A DNA stretch of 64,000 bases, taken from contig NW_023501053.1 of assembly GCF_014066305.1 (NCBI RefSeq), forward strand, positions 638,501 through 702,500, written 5' to 3'. The translations under genes were made by a program, and so were the position numbers. Origin of the DNA: Letharia columbiana (lineage: Eukaryota; Ascomycota; Lecanoromycetes; Lecanorales; Parmeliaceae). Each line of letters opens with the position of its first letter. Positions within the stretch are counted from its first letter, which is position 1. Shown here piece after piece: positions 1 through 11,911 of the stretch. Below the pieces are notes generated by a model, which worked only from the letters and a program-made list of their open reading frames with translations, was not told where the DNA came from and did not search any database.

Positions 1-2237
1 GCGGGTATAGAACATTCATCTCGTGCGGGTTCGGAGGCGAATGACACGGAAGCGGAGACAGAACGACTGGAAGACTCGCCTCAAAAGCAACGGAGACACC
101 GGGACATGGTCCTCAGCTCTACCAATAGCGCCCACGGTGAGGACCGGGATCAATTAGTAGCTCGTGTTCTATCTGAAAAACTTGCCAGCCCTGGTCAGTC
201 TTCTACAGAGCCTATTCCGCTAGAAATGGCTGACCGTGCGCCAGGCCCTAAATCTAAAGGGGAGAGACTTGAGCAGACTTCCGATATTAGCTCTCTTGAA
301 GACTCTGGTGAAGAGAGCGGCAAAGATTTGTCACTTACACTGTCTACTCCGATGAAGCGAAAACGTTCAAGCTTCGAGCAAGATAGCGCAAGCGACCAGG
401 ACTCCATGCCCGAACCTTCTAAGAAAGCGATAAAGCTGTTTGATAACAATGCTGCAGAGGCTTCAGCAAAATCGGGTGCCGAGATTGCTGCAGATGTCCC
501 AGCGGCGAATAGTGACCTGCAAGTCATTGCCCATTCGGCCATGTCTCCTAGCAACGAAGAGCAGCCAAGAAAGCCTCAAGCACTGCCGAAACAGAAGCAT
601 AAGAAGGGAAAGCGAAAAGGCAAGAGGACACTGAACGATGAACCCGCGAATGCGGAACATGCGGGTTCGGGCGCAGAGAGTACTGTCGAGCACGGTGGAA
701 ATGCCGAGGCTATGTACAGCAACGAAGAAGATGCGCCAATGGAGAACATGGCTGAGGGCGTTGAAGCTGGAAATTTACTCAAGATGGAAGAGCGTAAGCG
801 CATTTTTGACGTTTTTCCGGGGAAAGGCTAATTCATGATTACACAGTCGTCGAGAAGAAATCTGCGATGGACTCTTTGAGCGCTATAGAGAGGTGTTTTG
901 CAAAGCTCAGAGACAAGTGAGTGTCGCTACATTCTAACATGACGTTCTCGAATCCTAATTTGCCAAGAATATACGAAGAACGCATCGCTCAATGCAACCA
1001 TGAGCTTGCTATGCTGGAACAGCCCGTGCCAATTCATCCCGAAATGTTGGCCATGAAAGAGGTCATTGACCAACGTCGCGACCAAAAGGTCGAGTACGAA
1101 AACAAGCTGATGAAGTTCAAATTGATGACGCTGCAAAGAGAGAGTATTGCAAACAAAGCTCAGGCTCATTCGCAGTATATGCAGACCGTCCGAGAAGTTC
1201 GAGATAGTTACTTGGAGTCGCTCAACAGGAAATACTATCAAGTACAACGCGAGAGGAGAAGCTGCGAAGGTGATGTGCCGGATTACATGTACACTTTTAC
1301 GACCAAGAGATCGCAGCAAATTACACATCAAACGGCGTACAATACAGAGGTTTCGATACTCGCCGGTGTAGCGAAATATGTGGGCTTTCCAGCGGCACCA
1401 GAAATAAGCAGTGCTCGAGCGAAGGAGATCGACGATGATTTACGGAGCATGGGAGTAAGTCGTCGATCACTGAGAAGTTCTCGGGCAATAGTAGCGCTGA
1501 CTGTTGATTTCTAGATTGCGTTCGGCGCTGCGCAGAACGCTCAGAGTCATCACGCGGCGCTGAGAGCTAACCTGTCTGCCACAGCCAGTTTCCCTCGGCA
1601 GAGGCCTGGAGCGGAGGAGCATTTCCTCGAACAAAACCCGTGGGCCAATCCGCAACACCCGGCTCATCACCAGCAACGGATGCATCGACAGATGTCCGCA
1701 ACCCCGTCATTCACTCCAGCGGGACAAAGACGACTGGTTGACCTCACCGAACCTCGGGGGTCTGCATCCACCATAGCGGAGCCACAGTCTGGACCAAGTT
1801 CCTCCATGGCTCCGACCCCTGCCACAGGAGAAGCATCTAAACTCGTACAGTCCGGGCGAAATCCTGAGATGAGCGAGATCATTGTGGACTCTACACCAAG
1901 TAGAGTAGTAAATGGAAGTCTATTGGACTCAACTCCGGCAAACCTAGCGATGCAAGAGAGCTCGAGAGCCAAAGCGACTAAAAAAGACTTACCATCTCTA
2001 CCCAAGAATATGTCGACAGACAGCCAAACACCAAGTGCCCTCCCTAAGCCTTTACCGTTTATGCACACCGGTGGATCAGCACCGGGCATTCGTACATCCA
2101 CTCCTGTTCGGTATCCCGTTGTTAAAGCCGAGGACGCTACCGTTGGTTCGCGACACTCACCCATACCACATCAGTTCCATGGGGCAGCACCTGTCAGTAC
2201 CGCGTCTAACGGACAAATGAACCGGTTCGCTGCTTGA
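1..2237 (+). CDS. DEP1: Dep1/Sds3-family subunit of the Rpd3L histone deacetylase complex (5' partial)
   Basis: The reading frame is open from base 1, so the start lies upstream. I join four exons: 1-793, 847-916, 968-1454 and 1515-2237. The introns are 53, 51 and 60 nt, with donors GTAAGC, GTGAGT and GTAAGT. This gives 690 residues in the window. The N-terminal part is acidic and low-complexity, with the Dep1-like segment ETERLEDSPQK near residues 20-30. Residues about 262-450 form a Sds3-like domain: an EEL-VEKK helix, FAKLRDKIYEERIAQ, then HPEMLAMKEVIDQRRDQK and a long charged coiled coil. The C-terminus is Pro/Ser/Thr-rich and disordered. Family knowledge: Sds3/Dep1 proteins scaffold the Sin3-Rpd3L nuclear corepressor. 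Joining exon 1 to exon 2 through the intron, rather than reading on to the stop at 829-831, restores the conserved helix. The paralogue choice (Dep1 rather than Sds3) rests on the N-terminal motif and is less certain than the family. Confidence 0.85.
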
Positions 2238-2739
2238 CGTACTTAGGACGGAGCAATGTGTGAGGAATGGATATGATGATCGGCGCGATATCAGCGACAA
2301 AGGAAGGTTGGACTACGTCATTAGCATGGAACTGGGCGCTTTTGGAGTTGGATCTCTGGACGATGTGATCTTCTTGCATTGGGATGATACCATTATGCAT
2401 GCTGCATCTAGGACGGAGATTATTCATGGCTTTTCCCCGTTGCATAGGCTCAAAAACTAGCGTCCATACTGTATCAACATGACTAACTTTGATGGGCTTG
2501 ATCCCACCAGTCTACGCCGATGTGCCTACGTGCGTTTGTTGGCTCGTGTCTTACCTACGATCGATCATTCCTATACATTTAAGACATCAATTTACCTTTT
2601 CCAAGGCTCTGTGACAGTAACGTGACTCAAAGGGCACATTTCCAGGGGTTTCGCCTGCAAAGGCATGCCGGAATCGACCGTTTATAGGGCACTCTTTTCC
2701 TTTCTCATGTTCGTTGTCTTCTTCCTTCACTTTCTCACT
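2238..2739. other. Intergenic region between convergent genes
   Basis: About 500 bases of normal composition separate the ends of two convergent genes, so they should hold both 3' untranslated regions. Short open frames here have no recognisable content. I see no tRNA or repeat. Confidence 0.6.
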
Positions 2740-4453
2740 TTAGCCGTCAGCTACTTTCCTCAACTTTGCCCACTCCTCCTCCAATAAACCCTTTTCACAC
2801 TTCCCTCTTCCCATGCCTGCCCCTTCTCCAAATGCCTTCACCTCCGCGGTGAATGGGCTATTACTACCGTGGCTATGGGGAGCCCCATCGGATATTTCGT
2901 GGAAAAGCCCCACCGCAACTATTTGCCAATTAATGCCAAACTTTTCCAATCCTTTGATGCTACCATCTCCCTCGCTCACGATCCCGGCAATCTGGGTTAC
3001 AAGGCGCAGAAGGACCCACTTCCTGACTACACGTACTGGATGCCAGCTTGATCGATAGTGTAATGGATCTATCAAGAAATACGCTTTCAAGGCATAGCTA
3101 AGAGCGATGGCCCAGGATTGAGTAGCGATGGCATTAAGGAAGGCCGTATGAAGGATTGAGGGACTGGGTTGCCGGTGAGGAGGGTAGTGACCGAGGAAAC
3201 CGAGCGCGCTTTTGAGCAAGGCGGCTGCTCGATCCTGTGGTAGTGTGGACGCTTCTGCTTGCAACCCTACGGCACGTGCTTGAACGGCATCAAAGTTGTG
3301 GTCTGGACGAGGGTCCGGCAGGCCGTTGGTAATACCTGCGCTACAGGGTGAGCAGCTGCAGTTGAAAAAGTAACGACTCCGAAGCTCAGATTGGCGGGCT
3401 GATGTGGGATTTGTAGTGTCAATATAGGAGATGGAGAGCTCAGATTTGGCTGAGATGGCAGCAAGGGAGCGCAGTGTGAGTGTCGAGCCCGAGAAAACGA
3501 TGGCGGTATTAGGTGTACAACTGTGATTCAGGAGAGCCGAATGAGGTGAGAGGCACAGACCTAAAGGGTCGAGGTTTGGGGTTGTGAGAGTGTGGCTATT
3601 GATGAGGATGCGTGCCGTGAGCGTCTGGATGAATGAGATGGGTTCTTGGCTGCCTGAGTAAGATGAAGCGGCTTGACTCATGAGCTCGATGGCATGCCAG
3701 GTCGTGAGACCATCTTCATTCTTTATCTGAGAAGAGCGGATTTCATCAACATGAGACTGCAGATCGAGAAAGGCCTGCCATTCTCGATCAGGAAGGGATT
3801 TCGCGTTCAGTCGAAGTAAAAGCTGCATCACTATACGGACGGTATTTGGAAGGACATTCGGATAGAGCTTAGCAAAGATCTTGCATTCGTATTTGTGGTG
3901 TTTCTTCCATGATTGAGTCTGGCACTCCTGCAGGAGCTCGGCTTAGTGGGCGAGCAAGAGTGCATTGGACGAGTACTGAAGGCTTGAAATGCAAACATAT
4001 GGTTTACAAATCAAATGCGTCTGCTCAATCTTCCCAGAACAGTGCACAGAAGTCCACACAGCCCGAGAGACTTCACATATGAGGTAATAGAGATAGGCAA
4101 GAAACTTGTGAAACGAAAATACACGATTGCTTCGAACAGTAGTTGATGCTTCGTTTCGCGGGATACTTTAGAGCAAGCCGAAACAGACCTACTTTACAGC
4201 AATATTTGGTGACCTTGCAAGCCTGACAGGCTTTCAGCCTCTTGCACTTTGGGTCTCGGTCATCGTCATTTTGTGGCAGCCACAGACTGCACTCGGAGCA
4301 TGTGTCTTTGAGGTGGGGAGAGTCAAGCACAGAGACTAATGGCCTCTCAATACGGAGGATTTCCACTCCAGGTGGGATGGCTTCTGAGGCAAATAAGCCT
4401 GTACCTGCATCTGGGGTTATTTGGGTGTAGATGTGTTTGGGGAGAGTTGCCAT
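2740..4453 (-). CDS. MYND-type zinc finger and SET domain protein (SMYD-like)
   Basis: There are two exons on the minus strand, 4453-4193 and 3927-2740, joined across a 265-nt intron (donor GTAGGT, acceptor CTGCAG), giving 482 residues. The first half of the SET fold is seen at residues 17-40 (GTGLFASEAIPPG). A MYND finger follows, with Cys52, Cys55, Cys76, Cys79, Cys85, Cys89, His98 and Cys102; it is complete only after splicing, which supports this intron. The SET core has NHSCTPN at about 221-227 and the SYID tyrosine near 254. The post-SET cysteines of CSCSPC lie at about 276-281. This order matches SMYD-type lysine methyltransferases, which use S-adenosylmethionine; the substrate is unknown. 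The start at MATLPKH is chosen because the domain begins right after it. An in-frame ATG at 4549 would add 32 unremarkable residues. The intron is long for this locus. Confidence 0.87.
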
Positions 4454-4828
4454 GTCGTGGAGACCGAGGTGTATGTATTCTGGTCTAAAGCTGACTCGGA
4501 AGCGGTAATTCATGTCGCATGATGCTTCCATGGGAAATCCGAGTTTCAAGATTCGTTTCCATTATTGAATTGACTGTTTAATTGCTTTACGGGTCATCTG
4601 GGAATTTCGTGATCAAGCCTTGTTCCGTCAATCACACTCTGTTTCGAGAAGATCTTCGTCATATCATGCGCGAATTGTGCGCGAATTATGCCCAATTTCC
4701 ACTTATGCCACGGAAGTCTATCTAGCATTGTTCCAGTCGTAAATGCCCGCCAGTTATGACAAAGAAGCCTCTGAGAACGCCACAAATATACCCTTTCGAC
4801 ATGCATGCCTTCCCGTATCAACGCTGGT
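4454..4828. other. Intergenic region between two minus-strand genes
   Basis: This stretch lies upstream of the MYND-SET gene and downstream of the cystathionine gamma-lyase gene. A short open frame at 4594-4821 has no recognisable features and is probably chance. I see no tRNA or repeat. Confidence 0.55.
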
Positions 4829-6258
4829 TCAGGTATGCCCGTTTAACGCCAACTTGCCATTGACCTTCGGCCACACCACTGCCCTCTCAAGAGCCTGCAG
4901 TACATCTTTCTTCAAGTCCTCACCATCCTCTATACCACAGCTCACCCGTACCAGGTCGTCGAACACGCCGGCCGCCTCCCTTTGCTCCCTCGGTATTCCA
5001 GCATGCGTCATACTGGACGGCACTTCGCATAAGCTCTCGACACCCCCCAGGCTCTCCGCCAGCGTGAAGAGATTGCAGCTCTGGCAAAACCTCTCCGCGG
5101 CTCCAGGACCACCCTTGATACGGAAGGAGAGCATCCCACCACCGAGACCAGCGCGGTGTTGTTTTAGTGCGATAGCATAATGGGGATGTGACGGCAAACC
5201 AGGATAATTCACTAGCAGGGTAAGAGGGGAGGAGGCGAGGGTCGTCGCGATTGAATGGGCATTGCGGGATGCTTCGCGGGCGCGCAGATGCAGCGTTTTT
5301 AGGCCCCTGTGAGCAAGCCAACAATCGAAAGCGGAGGGGACAGCACCAATGGCGTTCTGGAGAAAAGTGAGCCGGTCTTTGATGTCCTCCGAATTGAAGG
5401 CTGCGGCGCCCATGAGGACGTCCTAGAAGATCAATGAGCCAAGAGTCTCGTTGCGATGGAGGGATCAAACATACCGAGTGACCATTGATGTATTTTGTGA
5501 CTGAGTGTATAACAATGTCTGCGCCATGGTCTAGCGGGTTTTGTATGTAGGGGCTAAGGAATGTATTGTCCACGACGACCATGATACCGTGCTGGTGGGC
5601 TATAGTGGCAACAGCTCGTATGTCAACCAGACTCAGCGTAGGGTTGCTGGGCGATTCGATCCATATCAGCTTCGTCTCGTTTGGACGAATGAGCTCTGCC
5701 ACGTCTATCTCTATGCTGGGAGAAAAGGTAACCTGAACGCCATGGGCCTTTGCGACTTTAGTGAAGTAGCGGTGCGTCCCGCCGTAGACATCTGATACCG
5801 AGACAACATGAGAGCCTTGAGCGAGAGACTGTAAGATTGTGGCTGTGGTTGCGGACCCAGATGAGAAAGCTAGGGCGAATTTGGCATGTTCAAGAGCTGC
5901 TACAGCTTGCTCAAAATTGTCCCTTAAAGCATGTCAGAACCGATGGAAAGCGCCTGAATGAGATATTCGTTACCGATTCGGATTCGAGCTTCTTGTGTAC
6001 TCATACGGGCCAACAGGTTTGCCTACACCAGTCTGTGCAAAGGTAGTGGAAAGGGAGATCTGAATGAGCATTGCTACTTAGTAAAACTTTTAACTAGCAG
6101 GAAGCTGCCGAGGACCTTACGGATTCAATGACAGCGCCCGTTGTTGGGTCATGAGGACTGCCAGCATGAACTGCTAGAGTTCCAAAGTTGTGTGTAGGCG
6201 AAGGAGCTCTTGGGGGCGTATCAATTGACCCATTACCATCAGTATTTGAAGTCGACAT
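4829..6258 (-). CDS. CYS3: Cystathionine gamma-lyase (PLP-dependent Cys/Met metabolism enzyme)
   Basis: Four minus-strand exons, 6258-6121, 6059-5974, 5922-5475 and 5422-4829, are joined across introns of 61, 51 and 52 nt and give 421 residues, normal for the family. The enzyme splits cystathionine to cysteine, 2-oxobutanoate and ammonia in the cytosol, the last step of reverse transsulfuration. Visible signatures: Tyr67 and Arg69 of YTRSSNPNR (PLP phosphate contacts from the partner subunit), the SSGSATTAT loop at 95-103, Tyr121 of DVYGGT stacking on PLP, Asp193 of VVDNTF, and Lys218 of SVTKYINGHSD as the Schiff-base lysine. The C-terminal domain has LAESLGGVESL and SMTHAGIPREQR. All catalytic residues are intact and there is no RIP damage, although the AT-rich block starts only about 460 bases upstream. 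Cystathionine gamma-synthase and beta-lyase are close relatives; the overall pattern fits gamma-lyase best. Confidence 0.93.
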
Positions 6259-6720
6259 TACCGCGGAGGAGGAGGGCGAGCGTCTGTTATAAAGCTCGCT
6301 GGTTCAAGGAAGGCGAAGTGTATGATGAGTAGAAGTTGAGCTACTGCAGACTCGGACCTCCTTTATCCAATCCTCATCGCTTGACTTAGGTATCATATTC
6401 ATAAGCATCATGACTTGGCAAAGAATCTTGATCATAATAGTGCGCCTGGACAATTATTTCAAGGCGTATTTAAAATGATGCCGTAATCCAACGGCCGCTT
6501 AGAATATACCTTACCCTACTTGTAGTTGCCACACGAACAATCTCGCTTCCACAGGCAAGTTGTCCGAAAAGATTAGTCTCAGTACTCAGACTCTATTCGG
6601 AAGGGTTGGTAGTGGTGGGTCGGAAAAACCTTTTTTCCGGGCCGAAATTTCGTCATACCCTTCCCTTAGAGTCTGAGTAGTCTCAGCTTAGCCTCATCGG
6701 CCTTAAGGTGGATCTAAGTA
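6259..6720. other. Upstream region of the cystathionine gamma-lyase gene and edge of the gene island
   Basis: This noncoding DNA of normal base composition must hold the promoter of the minus-strand gene. Composition changes abruptly at about 6720. No specific transcription-factor site could be assigned with confidence. Confidence 0.5.
6576..6686. repeat. Small imperfect foldback (inverted repeat) at the island edge
   Basis: Left-arm bases CAGTACTCAGACTCT (from about 6580) are repeated in inverse orientation as AGAGTCTGAGTAG (6668-6680). The similarity continues inward through GGAAGGGT and ACCCTTCC. The centre holds a second small hairpin, CGGAAAAA facing TTTTTTCCG (6621-6639). It resembles a miniature inverted-repeat element, but no target duplication was found. 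Confidence 0.5.
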
Positions 6721-8520
6721 GAAAATCCTATTAAGACTTATTTTTTTGGTATATTATTCGATATATAATATTTATATCCTACGTATATATAATTCTTAAT
6801 AAAAATACGTAATTACGTAATATAGTCTTTTTTAAAATTCTTAAAAAAAGTCGAATAATATAGTTAAATAGGCTCTTATTAAATTAAAAGTTATAATATA
6901 ATAATTAAAAAGTAAACTTTTAATTTTATTTTATTAAAAAATTTAGCTAATTTAATTATAGTAGTAATATTAATATTTAAAAATATTATATATCTTAATA
7001 AACGCGTAAATACTATATAGAAATTTCTTAAGATAATTATTATAATACTCGTCGAATTAATAATATAACGTATTAAGAAAAATATTATAATCTTATTAAT
7101 TAATTTATTACTTCGATTAAACGTTATAATCTTCTTTTATTTTTTAAATAACTAGTTTATTATTTATAAGAGTTATTATAATAATATATATAAATAAGTA
7201 AGTAAGTATATAAGTAATTATATAGTTATCGAACTTACGAAGAGTAAAGCGAAGAGTAAAGCGAAGATAATTTTTTTTTTAAATATAAAGTTAGATATTA
7301 GTAACGACGATATCGATAAATAAGAATATCTTATACGACGTTAAAGTCTCTTATAAATATATAAAATATAGAAAGAGATATCTTTAAATATAGAAAGGTT
7401 TATATTATCGTTATAAACGATCTAATTAAATATCGCTTAGTTATCTCTCTACTTTTATACTTAAAAATTAAATATATAACTTTTTTTCTTTACTCTAGAA
7501 TTAGTCTATTAAATATTTTAAAACTTCGTATTTATTAAAAGAAAGAATATTTTTATAAATTATAAAGAAGTTAATATATATAGTTTAAAAATATCTCGCT
7601 ATCGTTATTAAAGAGAAAATCGTATATTTAAGCGTCTCTTATAGTTTTTTTATTCGCTTAAATCTATTTTAAATATATTAAGCGCGTTAAAATTATTTAA
7701 AATATATATTTTATACTCTCTTTAACTTCTAAGTAATATATTTTTAAGTTAATAGATATATATATAAAGAAAATAACTCTAATACTCGATTTTTATTAGA
7801 TATTAATATAATTAAATTTATAATTTAATTATTATATTTAACTTATTATATAATCTTTTAATAATATTAAATATAATATATTATTATCTAGAATTTAATT
7901 ATTAGAGAATAATTAATTAAAGATAAATACTATAATTATTAGCGAAGAATATATATTTAAATAAGTTTATATAATAATAACGAGCTATTTAATTATAATA
8001 AAAAGTTTATATATTTATTTAATAATCTCGAAAGATCTATTATTCTCTTAATTAATATTAAAAAACTATATAATAATAATTAGAAAATTAAAGAAAATCG
8101 CGACTTTTTATTAACGGGGTAATTATTATAATAAGTCTATATAAATTAACGATTAATATAGCGATTTAAGAATTTTCTACTTAGACTCTAAAGAAGAGAT
8201 ATATTGTAATAAGCTTACGATATAATTAATTCTTAAAGCGAGATACGAGTATAGAGCTAATTATAAATATCTTAACTAGTTATAAGTTTAAATTACTAAG
8301 ACTAAGTCTAAGTAGAAAATTCTAGAATCGCTATATTAATCGTTATTTTATATAAAATTCTTATTAAAATTAATCGAAATAAAAAATAAATAGTTTCTTT
8401 TATATATAACTTTTTACTAAGAATTCTAATAAAAAAAAATCTTTAATAAAATAACTATTTAAATATTATAGAATTAGCTTTTTTTTCGATTTTTAATAAA
8501 ATAGCTTAATTAATTATTTT
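6721..8520. repeat. Unclassified RIP-degraded repeat
   Basis: This AT-rich DNA has lost CpA/TpG. I could not match it to a transposon family or to another part of the window. A short direct repeat, GAAGAGTAAAGC, occurs twice near 7236-7260. Confidence 0.5.
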
Positions 8521-8895
8521 TATAAAGGTCGATATTAAAAGTTCTAGACAGCGCTAAAATACTTAATACTCTTAATATTCTTAATACTTCTATATAGTTA
8601 TATTTATTTAATAATAATACTTTATATAATTATATATATACTTATTAACTCGCTTAGCGAAGTTATATAATTATATATTATCTCTCTTATAATCTTTTCT
8701 ATACTTATTATTATTTTTAAAATATATTATCTTTATAATATATCTCGATATTTACTTTATTTACTTTTAAATTCTCTTTTAAATAAGCTTATAATTTTAA
8801 TAATATAGCTATTATCTTTTAACTTTATTATAAATTCTTAATAATTTTTTTTAAGTAATATAACGTTTTATTTATAGCTAATAAGACTTAATTAT
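8521..8895 (-). mobile_element. Half of a small inverted-repeat transposon (right half, family J)
   Basis: The end TATAAAGGTCGATATTAAAA and about 370 following bases match, in reverse orientation, the right half of the complete element at 62793-63556. The similarity stops near 8895. The matching other half lies at about 35965-36411 in the same orientation, so the two may be the ends of one disrupted copy. Confidence 0.6.
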
Positions 8896-9834
8896 ATTAA
8901 GATTTAAAGAGTTATCGTATTAAATTATTCTAATAATATTAAATAATATAAATATCGCTTCTTAATACTTTAATATATATACTAAAGCTTTATCTTTTAT
9001 AATTATTATATTAAATCTTTCTTATTTATACTTCTAAGCGAACTTTAAAAGCTTTAGAATAAGAACTTATACTTAATAAGAAGAAGAAATATAAGAAATA
9101 TAGAAATATATATCTTTTTCTAATAGCGATATTAATTAATTCCCCTCTTCTTTCTCTTAATAGTAACTTTTTTAATCTTAATAATAAAGTTTTATATAGG
9201 CTTCTTATTAGAAGAATTTCGAAGATCTATACGTCTTATATTAATCTTAAGTTTTTAAGTTTATTTAATATTAGATTTTAGAGTAATATTAATTTTAGCG
9301 AGATTCTCGATATACTTCTTCTTTTTAGTAATAATCTCGACTTTTTAGATATAGTAAGAACTCTTTTTATTATAAAAAAAATATTCCTAGAATATAAACT
9401 CTATAGTATTTATAAAACGACGTTGTATATTAGATTAACGCTATATACGTATTTTTCTCTATTGAGAATTTAAGATTATACTAGTCTTATTACTTTAAAT
9501 TACTCTTTTCTAATCTTCTATAGTTTAATTCTTATATTATAAAGCGAATTAATAATATACTTTTATTATAACTTCTATAAGAGATAGTTTTTTAGTAATT
9601 TTATAGGCTTAGAAATTATTACGTCTAAGTACTCGTAATATTATTATAAATAAGATTTCTTATTTAATAGTAAGTATAAAAGAAGTCTTTTTATAACTAT
9701 AGCGGTTTTTTTATATAATATCTAGAATTATACTCTTAAGTATAGATATAATAATTAAGAAATATTCGAATTTAGACTTATCTATAATATATAATATTAA
9801 GAGCTTTTTAGATATAATAGGATTATATCCTCTA
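8896..9834. repeat. Unclassified RIP-degraded sequence
   Basis: AT-rich. A plus-strand frame reads fairly continuously apart from RIP-type stops between about 9170 and 9830, suggesting a decayed coding region, but no motif was recognised. It may be the interior of the family J element whose end is at 8521. Confidence 0.4.
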
Positions 9835-11911
9835 TAAGTAAAGGCCTATAAATTAAATTTATAAAGTTAAATTTTTTATTTTTCTAAGTTAAATAAAGTT
9901 AAATTTTTCTAAGTTAAATAGAATTTTAGCTTTAGCTCTAAGTTAAATTAAACTCTAATTACTTACTATACGTTTTTAATCTACTTCTATTATTATAAAA
10001 TTAATTTAATCTATATAATATATAAATATATATATACGAAAGAGAGGCGCATTAAGATTTAATTAGAAAGATATATTAAGTATAAAAGATTAATTTATAA
10101 TAATTATTTATAAAAAATAGAGAAAGATTATATTTTTATAATAAGAAGTATTAAAATATTAAAAAGAAATAAAGATAACATATTAATTAGTAATATAAAT
10201 CTTATAATATCTTCTATTATAATAAAATTTTTCGAATAATAAAATAGCTATAAATATCGAATAATTTTAATTCGTTTAAATATATATTAAAGACTATATA
10301 ACGTAGAATCTTAGAGAGCTAAGTCGTATTCTTAATACTAAAAATCTTATTATCGCTTAGTTTCTCCGTAGTATTCTTTATATTTATCTATTATAATTTC
10401 TTCTTTTACTTCTTTTTTTTTATAAAATATTAAACTAAGTAGCTAGCTAAATAATTAATTAAATAAATAACTAATATAATATAAAATCTTAAATAGCTAA
10501 GCTATATTTTTAATAATAATAATCTTATTACCGCTTAATTTCTTTATAGTATTCTTTATATTTATCTATTATAATTTCTTCTATTACTTCTTAATATAAT
10601 AAGAATAATAAACTAAGTTATAATAGTATTCTTCGCTTATTAAATAATAATTTAATATAAAATTATAAAGAGTATATAATATAAGATTTTAGAGAGCTAA
10701 GTCGTATTCTTAATATTAAGAGTCTTATTATTACTTAATTTCTTTTTTTTTATAATATTCTTTATAGTATTCTTTATAATATTCTTTATATTTATTTATT
10801 ATAATTTCTTCTCTTACTTCTTAATATAGTAGAAATAATAAATTAAATTATAATAATATTCTTCGCTTACTAAGTAATAATTTAATATAGAATTATAAAG
10901 AGTATATAATATAAGATTTTAAAGAGCTAAGTCGTATTCTTAATACTAAGAATCTTATTATTACTTAATTTCTCTATAGTATTCTTTATATTCGTCTATT
11001 ATAGATTCTTCTCTTATTTAATTAAATATAAGAATATTAAGAATAAATATATTTATATTAATAAAATTAGTAGAATTAATAGAATAGTAAAAGAAGAATA
11101 ATTATATAAATAGATAGAAGAATTATTATTCGATTTTAAACGCGTTTAATATAATTATTATATTTTTAAAAGCTTTTTTTTAATAATATTTAAAATTTAA
11201 TACGTATTAAGAGATTTTAAAATAGAGTAATAAAGAATAAATAGAGAAGAAAGACGCGTTTTAAAAGATAATATTATTAAATTAAAAAATATTATTACTA
11301 ATTTAAGAGAAGTATATAGAGAAGAATATATTTATTTAAACTCTTTAAAAGTTTTTTAATACGTTTATAAATAGTAGTAGATAGCTATTAAACTCGCTTA
11401 TAGTCTTAATTATTAATAATAGCGAATTTACTAAGAGATAGCTTAAAGATATTAATAGAGACTTTAAGAGATAAGTAATAGAGATATATATATCTAAAAT
11501 ATTAAATAATCTTTAAATAAGAGATATCGAAGATAATTATATTTATATTAATAGAATTAATAGAATTAATAGAATAGTAAAAGAAGAATAATTATATAAA
11601 TAGATGAAAGAATTATTATTTAATTTCGAATACGTCTAATATAACTATTATAACTACTATATTTAAATATCTATTTAATTTATTAATAGTAAATTAAACT
11701 TTATAATTTTTATAGCGTTAGAAAGTGTAAAGCGAGCTTTATAATTTAAGAAATTATAAAGTAACTATATATATTATAAGCTAAATACTTTAAAGTATAA
11801 AATTTTTATATATAAATTTTTAATAAGAAAAATATAAAAGGGCTATTAAGCTAACTTAGTCGATTTAATTAAAAAGCGTATAAAATCTAAATTTATAAGA
11901 GCGACGCGTTC
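9835..11911 (-). mobile_element. Family A repeat, reversed copy, heavily RIP-mutated
   Basis: On the minus strand this reproduces the dispersed family A repeat whose least mutated copy is at 25823-27539. The family A 3' end (RIP-altered complement of GGCCTTTACTT) is at about 9835. The 5' part ends at 11911 with the segment that reads, in reverse, TACGCTTTTTAATTAAATCG. Internal tandem units (GTCGTATTCTTAATA... near 10327, 10706 and 10940) correspond to the repeated units of other copies. The 5' end abuts the Gypsy remnant. Confidence 0.75.

Noticed and set aside
195..554. Minus-strand open frame opposite the Dep1-like exon
   Set aside because: Shadow of the real exon; no motifs, and the plus strand has the conserved domain and splice sites.
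4920..5702. 260-codon single-frame reading of the cystathionine gamma-lyase region
   Set aside because: It reads through intron 3 into the wrong frame after INGHS. The spliced product restores the conserved DVLMGAAAF sequence.
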